The translations under genes were made by a program, and so were the position numbers. Below the pieces are notes generated by a model. That model had not been told where the DNA came from and made no database searches. It was given only the letters and a program-made list of their open reading frames with translations. From positions 1 through 64,000 of the forward strand of contig JAMLGT010000001.1 of the NCBI GenBank assembly GCA_023957755.1: 64,000 nucleotides of DNA. The letters run 5' to 3'. The stretch is from Chitinophagaceae bacterium. GTDB lineage: Bacteria; Bacteroidota; Bacteroidia; Chitinophagales; Chitinophagaceae. Shown here piece by piece: positions 44,209 to 54,806 of the stretch; the first letter of the stretch is position 1; each line of letters opens with the position of its first letter.

Positions 44209-45681
44209 TTAAAATTTTCTTGTCCATTCCTTCGGCCAGCGTTCAATAACCACTTTAGTCTGAGTAAAGAATTCTATTGCATGACGGCTCTGCCCATGCA
44301 GATCACCAAAAAAGCTATCCTTCCATCCGCTAAAAGGAAACTGAGCCATCGGTGCAGCTACCCCTATGTTAATCCCCACATTACCGGCCATCGCCTGATT
44401 TCTGAATTTTCTTGCACTTGCCCCACTGCTGGTAAACAAGCAGGCCATATTTCCGAATTTTCCTCTGTTTATATAGGCAATTGCGTCCTCCACGGTCTTC
44501 ATGTGGAGCAAACTCATCACCGGCCCGAATATTTCTGTTTTCAACAGCTCGCCCTCCAGAGGAAGATTCTCAATGATAGTAGGCCTGATGAAATTCCCCT
44601 GTTCATACCCTTTTATAGTCGCACTTCTACCATCTAGTAAAACAGCACCTCCCTCTTTCTCTCCCTGCGCTATGAGCCCCTCAATCCGCGATTTGCTTTC
44701 ACGGGTGATAACAGGCCCCATTTCAACACCCTGATTCAACCCATACCCTACACTCCGTGCTTTTGATGATTCATACAATGCTTCTCTGATCTTTTTGTTG
44801 TCATCTACTGTGATGACAACTGATGCAGCCAGACAGCGCTGTCCGGCACATCCATACACACTATCACTGATAATTTGTGAAGTCATTTCAATATCTGCGT
44901 CAGGCAAAACCACCACAGGATTCTTTGCCCCTCCCTGAGCCTGCACCCTCTTACCGGATGCTGCTGCACGTGAATACACATATCTAGCTACAGGCGTGCT
45001 TCCTACAAAGCTGACAGACTTAATATCAGGATGATCCAGTATCGCATCTACTGAGGCTTTGCCCCCATGCACCATATTTAGCAGCCCTTTTGGTATATCC
45101 AACTGGTCAATGAGTTCGAAAATCTTCATCATTGTCAAAGGCACTTTCTCTGAAGGCTTTACCACCATACTGTTTCCACAGGCAATGGCATACGGCAAAA
45201 ACCAAAAAGAAATCATAGCAGGAAAATTAAAAGGCGCAATGCACGCCGTAACTCCGAGTGCCTGCCGAATCATGTATTCATCAATACCTGTGGCTACATT
45301 CTCGAGAAATTCGCTTTGCAGTAACATCGGTGCCGCGGAGGCTACTTCTACATTTTCAATAGCCCTCTGTATCTCCCCTTTCGACTCTGCGAGTGTTTTG
45401 CCTGATTCCATGGTAATGGTAGCTGCCAGTTCATCAGTATGCTGCTCCAGCAAATATTTCAACTTAAAAAGAGGCTGAATCCTTTTTAAAACAGGAAGGT
45501 CTTTCCATGCCAGATAGGCTTCATGTGCGCAGGCCACCGCACGTTCCACATCAGATGCGGTCTTGTCACCTGTAGGTACTTTGGCCAGCACCTCCATTGT
45601 AGCCGGGTTAATTACATCAAGAGTCTCGCCAGACACGCTATCTACCCACTCCCCATTGATATAGTTTTTAAGAATGTTCAT
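44209..45681 (-). CDS. mmsA: Methylmalonate-semialdehyde dehydrogenase (IolA/MmsA)
   Basis: This CoA-acylating aldehyde dehydrogenase converts malonate semialdehyde, the last product of inositol breakdown, to acetyl-CoA and CO2. The 490-residue protein has the family blocks [34 protein letters not shown], the NAD motif [13 protein letters not shown], the catalytic cysteine in GCAGQRCLA, and the C-terminal [18 protein letters not shown]. The [12 protein letters not shown] and GGAKNPVV segments match MmsA more than generic ALDHs. It is between iolD (18 bases) and iolE. Confidence 0.93.
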   Translation of the reverse strand: MNILKNYINGEWVDSVSGETLDVINPATMEVLAKVPTGDKTASDVERAVACAHEAYLAWKDLPVLKRIQPLFKLKYLLEQHTDELAATITMESGKTLAESKGEIQRAIENVEVASAAPMLLQSEFLENVATGIDEYMIRQALGVTACIAPFNFPAMISFWFLPYAIACGNSMVVKPSEKVPLTMMKIFELIDQLDIPKGLLNMVHGGKASVDAILDHPDIKSVSFVGSTPVARYVYSRAAASGKRVQAQGGAKNPVVVLPDADIEMTSQIISDSVYGCAGQRCLAASVVITVDDNKKIREALYESSKARSVGYGLNQGVEMGPVITRESKSRIEGLIAQGEKEGGAVLLDGRSATIKGYEQGNFIRPTIIENLPLEGELLKTEIFGPVMSLLHMKTVEDAIAYINRGKFGNMACLFTSSGASARKFRNQAMAGNVGINIGVAAPMAQFPFSGWKDSFFGDLHGQSRHAIEFFTQTKVVIERWPKEWTRKF

Positions 45682-45699
45682 GTCGTTTTTTTAGTTTTA

Positions 45700-47565
45700 T
45701 TACAGATAATATTTTTGCTTTCTTTTGTTTTGTTTCATTTTTTCAAAACCTGCTTTGACCGTCTTCACGGTCGAAACCTGTGCAATCGGCACTTCCCACC
45801 AGGCATATCCCTCCACGCTTTTTTCCCTTGGGGTTTCAATGTAAATCACTGTGGTCTTTTCAATCTTTTTAGCCTCTGCCAGTGCAGCCTCAAACTCATC
45901 CATCGTTTTCGTCCGAAACACCTGTGCACCCAGGCTTTCCGCATTAGTTGCCAGATCTACCGGCAGATTACCTCCCGTAAGCTTACCCGTTTTTGCGCTC
46001 CTAAACCTGTACTCTGTGCCAAACCTCTGTGTACCCAAAGAGGACGACAACCCCCCTATGCTTGCGTATCCATGATTATTAATCAGGATAATTGTAAGTT
46101 TATAACCCTCCTGAATAGACGTGACTATCTCCTGTGCAAGCATCAGATAACTGCCATCACCTACCATCACATATATCTCCCTGGAAGGGGCCGCCATTTT
46201 TGCCCCCAGTCCTCCGGCAATCTCATATCCCATACAAGAATATCCATACTCCAGATGGAATCCTTTATTATTCCGGGTTCTCCAAAGTTTATGGAGATCG
46301 CCCGGCAGGCTGCCGGCCGCACACAGTACCACATCCTCCGGTGCTGAAAAATTATTCACTGCACCGATAACCTCTCCCTGGGTAGGATGCATTCTGTCTG
46401 CAGGTGTATATATCCGGTCCACAGTACTGTCCCAATCCTGATTCGCCTTTCGAACTCTCACATCATAGGATTTTGGCACTCTAAAATCTTTCAGTTGTCT
46501 GATGAGTTCTCTGATAGTTTCACGTGCATCGCTAACCAGCGACAAGGCCCCCTGTTTGTGCGAATCAAATTCAGAGATATTGATATTGATAAACTGCACC
46601 TTGGGATTTTGGAACCCTCCCTGGGATACTGAAGTAAAGTCGCTGTACCTCGTGCCGATACCAATTACCAAATCTGCTTTTTCACAGGCTTCAATGGCTC
46701 CGGGTGTACCTGTCACACCTACGGCTCCCAGGTTTTGTGGTTCATTATAATTAAGGCTGCCCTTTCCTGCATAAGTCTCCACCACGGGAATACCTGTCAT
46801 ATTTACCAGCTTCTTTAGCTCGTCACAAGCTTCACTATAAATTACACCTCCACCCGCAATGATTACAGGACTTTTGGAACGGGTTATCAATTCAGTTGCC
46901 TTTTTCAGCAATTCTTTATCCGCTCTCGGCCTGGCAATATGCCATACTTTCTTACTGAAAAAATCTACCGGAAAATCATGAGCTTCAGCCTGCACATCCT
47001 GTGGCATTGCAAGCGTAACTGCGCCTGTTTCTGCAGGAGAGGTAAGAATTCGCATAGCCTGCTGCAACGCAGAAATCAACTGCTCCGGCCGGTTAATCCT
47101 GTCCCAATATTTGGAAACCGGTTTAAAGGCATCATTAACAGATATGTCTTTTGAATACTGATATTCCAATTGTTGCAGTACGGGGTCAACCAGCCTGCTG
47201 GCAAAAAAATCTGAAGGCAGAAGGAGTACAGGCAATCTGTTTATGGTTGCCGTAGCAGCACCTGTTACCATATTTGTAGCTCCGGGGCCTATGGATGATG
47301 TGCATACGAATGCTCCCATCCTGTTTTTGACTTTTGCATACGCTGTGGCCGTATGTACCATAGCCTGCTCATTCCTCACCTGGTAATACCTGAATTTGGG
47401 ATTCTGGAACAAAGCCTCTCCAATTCCCCCTACATTCCCATGACCAAATATGCCAAGGCAACCGGCAAAGAAAGGCATCACCTTTCCATCTCTTTCGACA
47501 TACTGATTTTGCAGGAATTCTATCGTAGCCTGCGCAGTAGTAAGTCTCCTGGTTTTTATTGCCAT
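45700..47565 (-). CDS. iolD: 3D-(3,5/4)-trihydroxycyclohexane-1,2-dione hydrolase
   Basis: IolD is the thiamine diphosphate enzyme that opens the inositol ring to 5-deoxy-glucuronate. The 621-residue protein is full length with ThDP fold landmarks: FGHGNVGGIGEAL and RNEQAMVHTATAYAK at the start, IAGGGVIYSEA in the middle domain, EYGYSCMGYEIAGGLGAKMA, and the ThDP-binding MVGDGSYLMLAQEI followed by NNHGYASIGGLS. It lies 18 bases upstream of mmsA and 117 after iolC. Confidence 0.94.
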   Translation of the reverse strand: MAIKTRRLTTAQATIEFLQNQYVERDGKVMPFFAGCLGIFGHGNVGGIGEALFQNPKFRYYQVRNEQAMVHTATAYAKVKNRMGAFVCTSSIGPGATNMVTGAATATINRLPVLLLPSDFFASRLVDPVLQQLEYQYSKDISVNDAFKPVSKYWDRINRPEQLISALQQAMRILTSPAETGAVTLAMPQDVQAEAHDFPVDFFSKKVWHIARPRADKELLKKATELITRSKSPVIIAGGGVIYSEACDELKKLVNMTGIPVVETYAGKGSLNYNEPQNLGAVGVTGTPGAIEACEKADLVIGIGTRYSDFTSVSQGGFQNPKVQFININISEFDSHKQGALSLVSDARETIRELIRQLKDFRVPKSYDVRVRKANQDWDSTVDRIYTPADRMHPTQGEVIGAVNNFSAPEDVVLCAAGSLPGDLHKLWRTRNNKGFHLEYGYSCMGYEIAGGLGAKMAAPSREIYVMVGDGSYLMLAQEIVTSIQEGYKLTIILINNHGYASIGGLSSSLGTQRFGTEYRFRSAKTGKLTGGNLPVDLATNAESLGAQVFRTKTMDEFEAALAEAKKIEKTTVIYIETPREKSVEGYAWWEVPIAQVSTVKTVKAGFEKMKQNKRKQKYYL

Positions 47566-47682
47566 AATATTAATTTATTACCTGATTATCTTAGTTTCAT
47601 CATTACTGTTATATATAATTCACAGAACCCGCTTATCCTTCCTTTACTCTCATACCATAACTCTACACAACCACTGTCAGGC

Positions 47683-48699
47683 CTATATTAAACCTCCTTT
47701 TGCAGTGACAAAATCCATCAATTCCTCATAATAAGGCATGTCATTTGCACAACCGGGTTTCTGCACTACCCAAGCCCCACAGGCGTTACCCAGCCTGCAA
47801 GCCTTATACACATTCCAGCCATTGAGATATCCGAAAATGAATCCACCCGCAAACGCATCACCTGCACCCAATACATTGATCACCTCCACCGGATAGCCTT
47901 TCACATCTTCTACCTTGCCATTTTTATAAAATACAGAACATCCTTTTGCTCCTCTTTTCACAATGAGCATCTCCGGGCCCGAACTGATTATCTTACTTAT
48001 AGCTGATTCCAGATCGCCTTTTATTTCCGGGGCTGATATTTGTTGGTCCACAATTTTCAACTGGTCTTCAGTGGACAATGTGGTAGCTAATATCTCTTCC
48101 TCTGTCCCGATTGCAATTTTCACCTTAGGCAGAATAGCTCTCACCATCAGACCAAAGGATCGCACATCGTCCCACTGATCGCTTCTGAAGTCGATATCCA
48201 GTACGATATCTGTTCCATTTTCAAAGGCCTGCTCTACGGCATAAAAAACTGCACTTCGGCTTGGTTCGATGTTTAGTGCCGTGGCAGAAATTTCCAGGAC
48301 TCTGTATTCCGGCATTTTTGCCGCTATTACGTCATCAATTGTAATCTGACTGTCTGCCGCATTATCTCTGTAATACACCAAAGGAAACTTATCCGGCGGC
48401 TGAATACCTAATACTACCGCACTTGTCCTGGCCCCTTTTATACGTACCACAGACTGAGTGTTTACCTTTTCCTTTTCCAGAAAATTCAGCACAAAGTCGC
48501 CCACCTTGTCATTCCCAATCCCTGTTAATAATGCAGTTTGGGCTCCCAGACGGCGTACCCCTACTGCGATGTTAAGTGGCGATCCTCCCACAAATGCATT
48601 AAATCCAGCAATATCCACGAATTCAGCACCTATACTCTGTGAGTATAGGTCGATGGACGAGCGTCCCAAAGTAATCAGATCGTATTTCTTTTCTTTCAT
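47683..48699 (-). CDS. iolC: 5-dehydro-2-deoxygluconokinase
   Basis: IolC phosphorylates 2-deoxy-5-keto-gluconate, the step before aldol cleavage. The 338-residue PfkB-family kinase shows GRSSIDLYSQSIGAEFVDI, GGSPLNIAVGVRRLGA, GIGNDKVGDFVLNFL and the catalytic NVLGAGDAFAGGFIFG. Its start overlaps the iolB stop by four bases (ATGA), so translation is coupled. The GAEFVDI region is typical for IolC rather than ribokinase. Confidence 0.93.
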   Translation of the reverse strand: MKEKKYDLITLGRSSIDLYSQSIGAEFVDIAGFNAFVGGSPLNIAVGVRRLGAQTALLTGIGNDKVGDFVLNFLEKEKVNTQSVVRIKGARTSAVVLGIQPPDKFPLVYYRDNAADSQITIDDVIAAKMPEYRVLEISATALNIEPSRSAVFYAVEQAFENGTDIVLDIDFRSDQWDDVRSFGLMVRAILPKVKIAIGTEEEILATTLSTEDQLKIVDQQISAPEIKGDLESAISKIISSGPEMLIVKRGAKGCSVFYKNGKVEDVKGYPVEVINVLGAGDAFAGGFIFGYLNGWNVYKACRLGNACGAWVVQKPGCANDMPYYEELMDFVTAKGGLI

Positions 48700-49577
48700 T
48701 GGTTATTCATTGAGGCATTCACTATCGGCAATCTTGGATCTCGCCCTTTCCATGAGTTAAAAATCCAGGAATGGTCAGTATCCGGGGTATTAGCCAGCGA
48801 CTGGTCACTCCCTGCCAGGAAATTCAGATAATAACAATTATATCCGGGCGCTGCCACCACCGGATGGTAGCCCCTGGGAACCAGTACTGCATCACTGTTT
48901 CGTAACTGCATCAGTTCATCCAGACTTCCGTCAGTAGTATAAACCTGCTGAATAGCATATCCTGTGGGTTTATCTATCTTATAAAAGTATATTTCTTCAA
49001 GGCGGGCCTCCAGCAGGTTGCCATTTTCATCCACCTTTCTTTCATCATGTTTATGTGCGGGGTATGAGCTCCAGTTTCCAGATGGCGTATACACTTCTAC
49101 TGCCACAATTTTGCTGCTTCCAAATCCCGGTTCTACCAGGCTGTTGATCTGCCTGGTAGCATTATCGCCGCCACGAATTTCAATTGCTGCCTCCTCCGGC
49201 TTTTTAAACCTTGCCGGGAAATCCTGTTCGGCATGGCACCACCCTGCGGCGATATCCAAATCACCTCCTACAGCTTTTAATTCAAAGGTGGTATTCTTCG
49301 GCAGGTAGAGTGTATGGGCAATCCCTTCAAACACACTCTTTCTGCCATTGGCTGTATTCCATTCACCTCTGTTCGTGGTCGCCGTATAATTTCCACTCAG
49401 CAGGACAAAGGCATATTCATTGTCTCCTGTATCCCCACTCCACACCTCTCCGAGCCGAAGAAGTCTGGCCTCGAAATTCAAAGAATCCCATCCGGCGTCT
49501 TCTGTTGTTATCCTTTGGTAAACACCATAAGTACCTGTAGGATTCTTAACCAGCTTATATTTCTTTCTGTTTTCCAT
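48696..49577 (-). CDS. iolB: 5-deoxy-glucuronate isomerase
   Basis: IolB isomerises 5-deoxy-glucuronate to 2-deoxy-5-keto-gluconate. From the ATG at 49577 (MENRKKYKLV) the protein has 293 residues, a double-cupin with YPAHKHDERK carrying metal ligands, LEEIYFYKI, AVLVPRGYHPVVAAPGYNCY, and a C-terminal DPRLPIV that is a family feature. ATGs upstream (49586 and 49691) would overlap the aldolase gene. It is translationally linked to iolC. Confidence 0.92.
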   Translation of the reverse strand: MENRKKYKLVKNPTGTYGVYQRITTEDAGWDSLNFEARLLRLGEVWSGDTGDNEYAFVLLSGNYTATTNRGEWNTANGRKSVFEGIAHTLYLPKNTTFELKAVGGDLDIAAGWCHAEQDFPARFKKPEEAAIEIRGGDNATRQINSLVEPGFGSSKIVAVEVYTPSGNWSSYPAHKHDERKVDENGNLLEARLEEIYFYKIDKPTGYAIQQVYTTDGSLDELMQLRNSDAVLVPRGYHPVVAAPGYNCYYLNFLAGSDQSLANTPDTDHSWIFNSWKGRDPRLPIVNASMNNQ

Positions 49578-49578
49578 T

Positions 49579-50523
49579 CTAATCATGTTTGACAGATCCT
49601 GCCTTTCCCAGGCAACCCAAGACTTCAAATCGCTGAATAATAAAATCAACATATTCGCGTATATAGGCCTTGCCCGGAATTGTGGGATCAAATAACTCAG
49701 GGCTTTCGCTAAAAAACCGGCGATGCACCTTAGTCCACAATAACCTTAAATCGGTTGCGATATTAACCTTGCAAACACCGAACTGCACGGCTTTTCTTAT
49801 TTCTTCATCGCTCACGCCACGACTATCCCTCAGAAGATTACCACCATAATGATTAATTTCATCTATTACCCCCTTACTCACGTTAGATGCGCCATGAAGC
49901 ACCAATGGAAATCCGGGGAGTTCATTCTGAATTTCAGACAGTACATCAAATTGCAATCCTTTTCCTCCACTGAATTTATATGCACCATGACTGGTACCTA
50001 CGGCTACGGCTAGGCTGGTACAATCGGTCATGCGCACAAATTCAGCAGCCTGCAATGGGTCCGTATATCTTGCCTTGCTTTCATCCACGCTCAGATCATC
50101 TTCAACTCCGCTCAACACTCCAAGTTCAGCCTCTACAGCTACTCTTTTCTTTTTAGCTTCTTTTACTACCTCAACTGTTCTCCGTACATTTTCTTCAAAC
50201 GTATCATGAGAGGCATCAATCATCACAGATGTGTAGCCTTCATTTATTGCCGCAAATGCGTGCGCCTCGTTCCCATGATCTAAATGGAGTGCATACACGG
50301 CTTTATTATAAATATTAGAAGCAGACATCACCATTCCCAAAAGCATCTCAGGAGTGGCATAATTCCTTGCCGCCGGTGTAATTTGTACGATAACAGGAGT
50401 GTTTGATTGCTGAGCCGCCTCAAACAAACCCAGCACCTGCTCCATGGTAAAAACATTTACCGCAGGAACTGCATATCGGCCATAACAGTGCCTGAATAAT
50501 ATTTCCGGTGAAATTGGTTTCAT
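49579..50523 (-). CDS. iolJ: Class II aldolase, 6-phospho-5-dehydro-2-deoxygluconate aldolase
   Basis: A 314-residue zinc-dependent class II aldolase: VQITPAARNYA, the metal histidine segment ALHLDHGNEAHAFAAINEG, SVMIDASHDTFEENV, AVEAELGVLSGVED, AVGTSHGAYKF, and VLHGASNVSKG. The general family includes fructose-bisphosphate aldolases; its place directly ahead of iolB-iolC points to IolJ, which splits the phosphorylated deoxyketogluconate into malonate semialdehyde and dihydroxyacetone phosphate. Confidence 0.88.
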   Translation of the reverse strand: MKPISPEILFRHCYGRYAVPAVNVFTMEQVLGLFEAAQQSNTPVIVQITPAARNYATPEMLLGMVMSASNIYNKAVYALHLDHGNEAHAFAAINEGYTSVMIDASHDTFEENVRRTVEVVKEAKKKRVAVEAELGVLSGVEDDLSVDESKARYTDPLQAAEFVRMTDCTSLAVAVGTSHGAYKFSGGKGLQFDVLSEIQNELPGFPLVLHGASNVSKGVIDEINHYGGNLLRDSRGVSDEEIRKAVQFGVCKVNIATDLRLLWTKVHRRFFSESPELFDPTIPGKAYIREYVDFIIQRFEVLGCLGKAGSVKHD

Positions 50524-50580
50524 TCGTGTACGCTACAAGAGTCTTTCAGTTGATTTTTTAAAAACACATTACTGTTGTCA

Positions 50581-51921
50581 TCAATGGGCATTGCCCGAAC
50601 CATCAGCCTGAAAGGCCCCTATATCTTTGCCAGGTAAACCAATATCTGTGCCGTATGTCCCAGTCAGGGTCACTGAACCCAATGGCTGGAAATCAACTTT
50701 CCCTTTATTTAATCCGGGCGACCCCGGTAACAAATTAAAGTTTGAGCTCCCGCTTTTCAACAAAGCAATTGGCATACTTGAAACACTCATTGGAATTGTT
50801 GCAGTTTCAAAATTAAACTGATCCACATCGTATAAAGCAAACTGTGGGTTTCCGGCCTTTGCAGATGCGCTCGCTATATCTCCCGGTTTGGGAGTAGCGA
50901 TTCCATCAGAAGGATAAAATCCGCTCAGAATCTTATCTGCCGAACCATAATACAACTGATTGTCAAAAATCGTATTTGCGCCATCGGCGTCAGCCGTAAC
51001 CTTAAGGCCATATCTGCAATTTGCAACCAGGTTATTAAAAATTTTCCCTTTTGCCCCTTTTTCATAATTGATGGAGCCACCCCTGCCCGACTTCACCTGA
51101 CGAAGCCCACAATTCAAAAATGTGTTGTTGTACGAATTAATGTTACACTGAATGGTTGTACCACCTGAGTTTGATATTTTCAGGCCATTGGTAGCCGCAC
51201 CAAGAAACAGGTTGTACGCAATATCACCCACCGTACCGCTTTTTGCATTGAAAGACTCCCCTCCTGACTCACCATTACTCTCAAACGTATTCCGCATGAT
51301 GCTGATTTTGCCACTTATCACCCGCACGCCATCATCTTTAGTGTTTGAAATCCATGAATCTTCCAGAATCAGATTCCCATTAATATTGGAATAGGAAATA
51401 GCATATCTCGGATCACCTGATTTATAAACCGCAGGGTCATTTGCCGGGCCTGCCGGCCCACCCACATATTCAATATGGGTCCATTTAATAACCATATCGC
51501 CACTGTTGGCCCCACCCTGGATTCCTCCCCATATACCCTTAAACGTATTTTCCGGCGTAGCCATGGTTGGGGGAACAGTAATGAAATTAGGGTTCGTCTC
51601 TGTTCCCAGGCTTATGAATGTGCCATTCACGGATATCTGTGGACTTTTTGAATAAGAGGAACCGTCACCTATTGCGATAAGCGTCACGCCATCCTGCATT
51701 AAAAGTGTGTCCCCTTCATTGATGACTATATCACTACTGAAGTAATATGTCTTGTTGCTACGTAACGTGCCTTTTACCGCACCGCTCAAAGTGTCAGAGG
51801 TTATCTCCTGTCCTATGTCTTTCTTTGGCGTAGAAATAGAGACTACTTCCTCTTTATGGCAGCCTGTAATCATAAATGATATCAGAAACAGACCGAACAG
51901 ACTAAGATTTAATATTTTCAT
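50581..51921 (-). CDS. Secreted lipoprotein with parallel beta-helix fold
   Basis: The 446-residue protein starts with a lipoprotein signal (LSLFGLFLISFMITGCHKEE; lipobox cysteine at residue 21) and then has short alternating strands with repeated N-rich turns (FNAKSGTVGDIAYNLFLGAA, NINSYNNTFLNCGLR, IFNNLVANCRYGLKV), the signature of a right-handed beta-helix. No catalytic site is obvious. It follows the TonB-dependent receptor by 44 bases and precedes iolJ by 57, so it probably acts as the surface partner of that receptor. A SusD is absent, so this may take the substrate-capturing role. Confidence 0.75.
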   Translation of the reverse strand: MKILNLSLFGLFLISFMITGCHKEEVVSISTPKKDIGQEITSDTLSGAVKGTLRSNKTYYFSSDIVINEGDTLLMQDGVTLIAIGDGSSYSKSPQISVNGTFISLGTETNPNFITVPPTMATPENTFKGIWGGIQGGANSGDMVIKWTHIEYVGGPAGPANDPAVYKSGDPRYAISYSNINGNLILEDSWISNTKDDGVRVISGKISIMRNTFESNGESGGESFNAKSGTVGDIAYNLFLGAATNGLKISNSGGTTIQCNINSYNNTFLNCGLRQVKSGRGGSINYEKGAKGKIFNNLVANCRYGLKVTADADGANTIFDNQLYYGSADKILSGFYPSDGIATPKPGDIASASAKAGNPQFALYDVDQFNFETATIPMSVSSMPIALLKSGSSNFNLLPGSPGLNKGKVDFQPLGSVTLTGTYGTDIGLPGKDIGAFQADGSGNAH

Positions 51922-51965
51922 TTTAACGTCATTTAGATGTTATTAATATTTTTCCATGAATCCGG

Positions 51966-54755
51966 TTAGAGCTTAAACCGCACCCCTAACAAATAGTTTG
52001 CGCCGTAAATATCTTTCCGTACAAACGCATTCTTTCCGGCTTCCTGCAGCGGCACCACATCAGCCTTAGCCTGCGTCACCTTTTGTCTTATCTCCAGTTC
52101 ATACGGTGTATTCAGGATGTTATTGATTTTTGTAAATACAGCCATCTCTTTAATCACTCTCACCTCTGCTGAGAAATCGAGTTGTACAAATCCTTTTTGC
52201 CAGATATCATTATCCAGGAAAGGAGATACTGTATTAATCCTGGCTCCCGTGTACACTCCTGCCAATTGCAGATCTATTCCCCTCTTGCTATTCTTATAGA
52301 GCAAAGAGAGATTCCCAATATGTTTGGATTGCCCCTGCAACGGACGCGTCTGATCTACCTCTTCCTGAGTAAGTGTGCTGCTGCCGCCTTCTGTCTTTTG
52401 GAAACGGCGTACTTTAGAAGTGGTAATACTGCTTTGGGTGAATGTGTAATTTGCTTTGATACCAAACGAATGGAAGTACTTTGTCATATCAAACTCGATC
52501 CCGTAATTAGAACCTGTACCAAAATTATCGGGCGAATAGTAAGTGGCATTTGCACCTCTTTCTACAATAGCATACTCGATCGGATTATTAATCCTTTTGA
52601 AGAAAAGTCCTACAAGAATCTGATCAAGTCCTTTTGGAAAGTATTCATATCTTAAATCAAAGTTCTCGGCTGTAGTCCTCTTCAGATAAGGGTTTCCTTG
52701 TTCAGGATAGTCAGAAATACCATCGTCAAACGTATGCGGTGTTACTTCGTAGAATCCCGGCCTGCTTATGGATGAGAAATAAGATAACCTCAGAAATTGC
52801 TTCGTGCTGAGCCTGTATTTTATCCCCACACTTGGCAGGATGTCATAATACTTTATAGACCCCTCCGCTCCCTCTACTGTCTTGGGGGCTGAAGTCACCC
52901 AGTTAAAATCTGTATTCTCATACCTTGCTCCGGCAACTACCTGAAGATTTTCTGTTTCTATTTTTGCCATCGCATAAAATGCTCCCACCTTTTCGTATGC
53001 CTTATAATTCAGAGGATCTGAACTGCTTCCCTGTGGGTTAAATACAGAGAAAGTATTGGCTGCTGCGTCCCCATTATAAAGCTGGGGGCTTGGTGTCGGC
53101 CTTATATTATATTTGTCATAATCACTGTTACGATTCTTATCTCTGTACATTCCACCAAACGACCAATCTACCTTGGTATTGGCAATTATGCTCTTATAGG
53201 TAAAGTTTAAATACCCACTCTTATCTTCGTCCTTATTACGTCCCCAGTCGCGGAAGGTACTATTGTCAAGGTATTCAGGTTGTTGCACTAGCTTCCCGGA
53301 GTTATCTTTTATTACACCAGTAGAAGTGACCAGATTTCCCCTGTCGGGCTGATTACCGGTAGCCTTGGAATACACAGCCGACCAGTTCATTGAAAATTCC
53401 TGCGAAATACTGTGTTCTCCCTGGAGAGAGACGTTAAATATATTTTGAATCTGGCGAGAGGTTCTTCTGTTATTGACTACCCGGCCCGTACCTGCTCCCG
53501 TACGGCCAAGCACCAGTCCTGTATCAGAGTGAAACCTGAATTGGTTTTCTGCAAGCGTCACATTTCCCACATAGAGCTTAAGCTTGTTCATCGGGTTCAT
53601 AACATAATCTAACCTCAGGTGGGCGCCTCCTCTGTTTTGTTGCACGGAATAATTCCTGCCAATTATCTTGGCAAATGAAACAGAATTATCTACTCTGTCT
53701 GTCTCAGTGGTAAACGAGGTAGAGGTAATATACCTATACGAATTCTGGTAACTACCTGCTACCAGGATTCCAAGTTTATTATTAAAGACCCTGCCCCCCA
53801 TCGATAAATTGAAATTTGTGGCCATTGGCGGAGCTGATGCTTTGGTCTTAAATGGGCTGACATCAAAATCTGACATCGTGGCCAGATAGCTTTCACCATT
53901 CTTTATACGGGGAGATAAGGTCGAACTATTTTTGTGGTTGAAACTGCTGAACTTATTGCCATCCCAGAATGTCTGCGCATATCCCACAGCCGCACTGCCT
54001 TTAACAGAAAATCTTTCAGGCGCATCCTTCATTACCATATTTACTACGCCACCTATAGCATCTCCCTCCATGTTGGGAGTTAACGATTTGGTCACTTCGA
54101 GCCTTTCGAGCAAGTCAGAAGGAAAGATGTCTAACGGCACATACCTGTTCTTGTTGTCGGGGCTCGGAATCTTGATACCATTAATAAGCGTATAATTATA
54201 TCTCTTCTCCATTCCGCGCACAATTGCATATTGTCCTTCTCCGTTGCTGCTGCGTTGCAGACTTACTCCGGATACACGCTGGCTGACATTGGCTACCGAA
54301 AGATCCGGTGAGATCTCAATGGTTTTAGCCGATACAGCATTGATCACATTGTCCGATCTTCGTTCAATCTGTGAAGTGATGTAATCACTTCGGTCCGTTT
54401 TTCCGACTACGACCACGTTTTCAAGTTGTGCCCCTTCTCTGTCGAGAGAAAAATCCAATGTCTCATTTTCTCCTCCGGAAACGGTGACATTTTGTTTTAC
54501 GGCAACATACCCTACGTAGGTCACTTCAACTTCATAAGAACCTGCTTTAAGTGATTTAACAGCATAAGTTCCGTCAAGCCCGGAAAGCACTGTGGCAGTC
54601 CTTCCGTTTTGGGCCTTTTCAATAAACTTCACTACAGCTCCCTGAAGCGGCTCGCCACTGCTCTTTTCTATAACCGAGCCCTTTATCTGGCCGGTAACAG
54701 TCATCGAAAAGAGCATCGCTACTGAGGCTAAAGTGGATAAAATAAATTTCTGCAT
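51966..54755 (-). CDS. TonB-dependent receptor with carboxypeptidase-like N-terminal domain
   Basis: The 929-residue outer membrane transporter starts with a signal peptide (FILSTLASVAMLFSMTVTGQ), a carboxypeptidase-regulatory-like domain (GSVIEKSSGEPLQGAVVKFI), then a plug (VVVVGKTDRSDYITSQIERR, VSGVSLQRSSNGEGQYAIVR, GIKIPSPDNKNRYVPLDIFP) and a C-terminal barrel ending in LLGVRFKL. It is the first gene of the twelve-gene inositol cluster and is divergent from two extracytoplasmic phosphatases. Inositol phosphates or a related ligand are therefore the likely substrate, though TonB receptors are not substrate-predictable by sequence. Confidence 0.88.
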   Translation of the reverse strand: MQKFILSTLASVAMLFSMTVTGQIKGSVIEKSSGEPLQGAVVKFIEKAQNGRTATVLSGLDGTYAVKSLKAGSYEVEVTYVGYVAVKQNVTVSGGENETLDFSLDREGAQLENVVVVGKTDRSDYITSQIERRSDNVINAVSAKTIEISPDLSVANVSQRVSGVSLQRSSNGEGQYAIVRGMEKRYNYTLINGIKIPSPDNKNRYVPLDIFPSDLLERLEVTKSLTPNMEGDAIGGVVNMVMKDAPERFSVKGSAAVGYAQTFWDGNKFSSFNHKNSSTLSPRIKNGESYLATMSDFDVSPFKTKASAPPMATNFNLSMGGRVFNNKLGILVAGSYQNSYRYITSTSFTTETDRVDNSVSFAKIIGRNYSVQQNRGGAHLRLDYVMNPMNKLKLYVGNVTLAENQFRFHSDTGLVLGRTGAGTGRVVNNRRTSRQIQNIFNVSLQGEHSISQEFSMNWSAVYSKATGNQPDRGNLVTSTGVIKDNSGKLVQQPEYLDNSTFRDWGRNKDEDKSGYLNFTYKSIIANTKVDWSFGGMYRDKNRNSDYDKYNIRPTPSPQLYNGDAAANTFSVFNPQGSSSDPLNYKAYEKVGAFYAMAKIETENLQVVAGARYENTDFNWVTSAPKTVEGAEGSIKYYDILPSVGIKYRLSTKQFLRLSYFSSISRPGFYEVTPHTFDDGISDYPEQGNPYLKRTTAENFDLRYEYFPKGLDQILVGLFFKRINNPIEYAIVERGANATYYSPDNFGTGSNYGIEFDMTKYFHSFGIKANYTFTQSSITTSKVRRFQKTEGGSSTLTQEEVDQTRPLQGQSKHIGNLSLLYKNSKRGIDLQLAGVYTGARINTVSPFLDNDIWQKGFVQLDFSAEVRVIKEMAVFTKINNILNTPYELEIRQKVTQAKADVVPLQEAGKNAFVRKDIYGANYLLGVRFKL

Positions 54756-54806
54756 GTCAGTTATTTTTTTGTCAGGAAATCAGAAAAAACTCCAAAATTC
54801 TTAAGT

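Noticed and set aside
49579-50523. Glycolytic fructose-bisphosphate aldolase as the function of the class II aldolase
   Set aside because: The fold allows it, but its overlap with iolB and place at the head of the iol genes favour the IolJ role; still not excluded.
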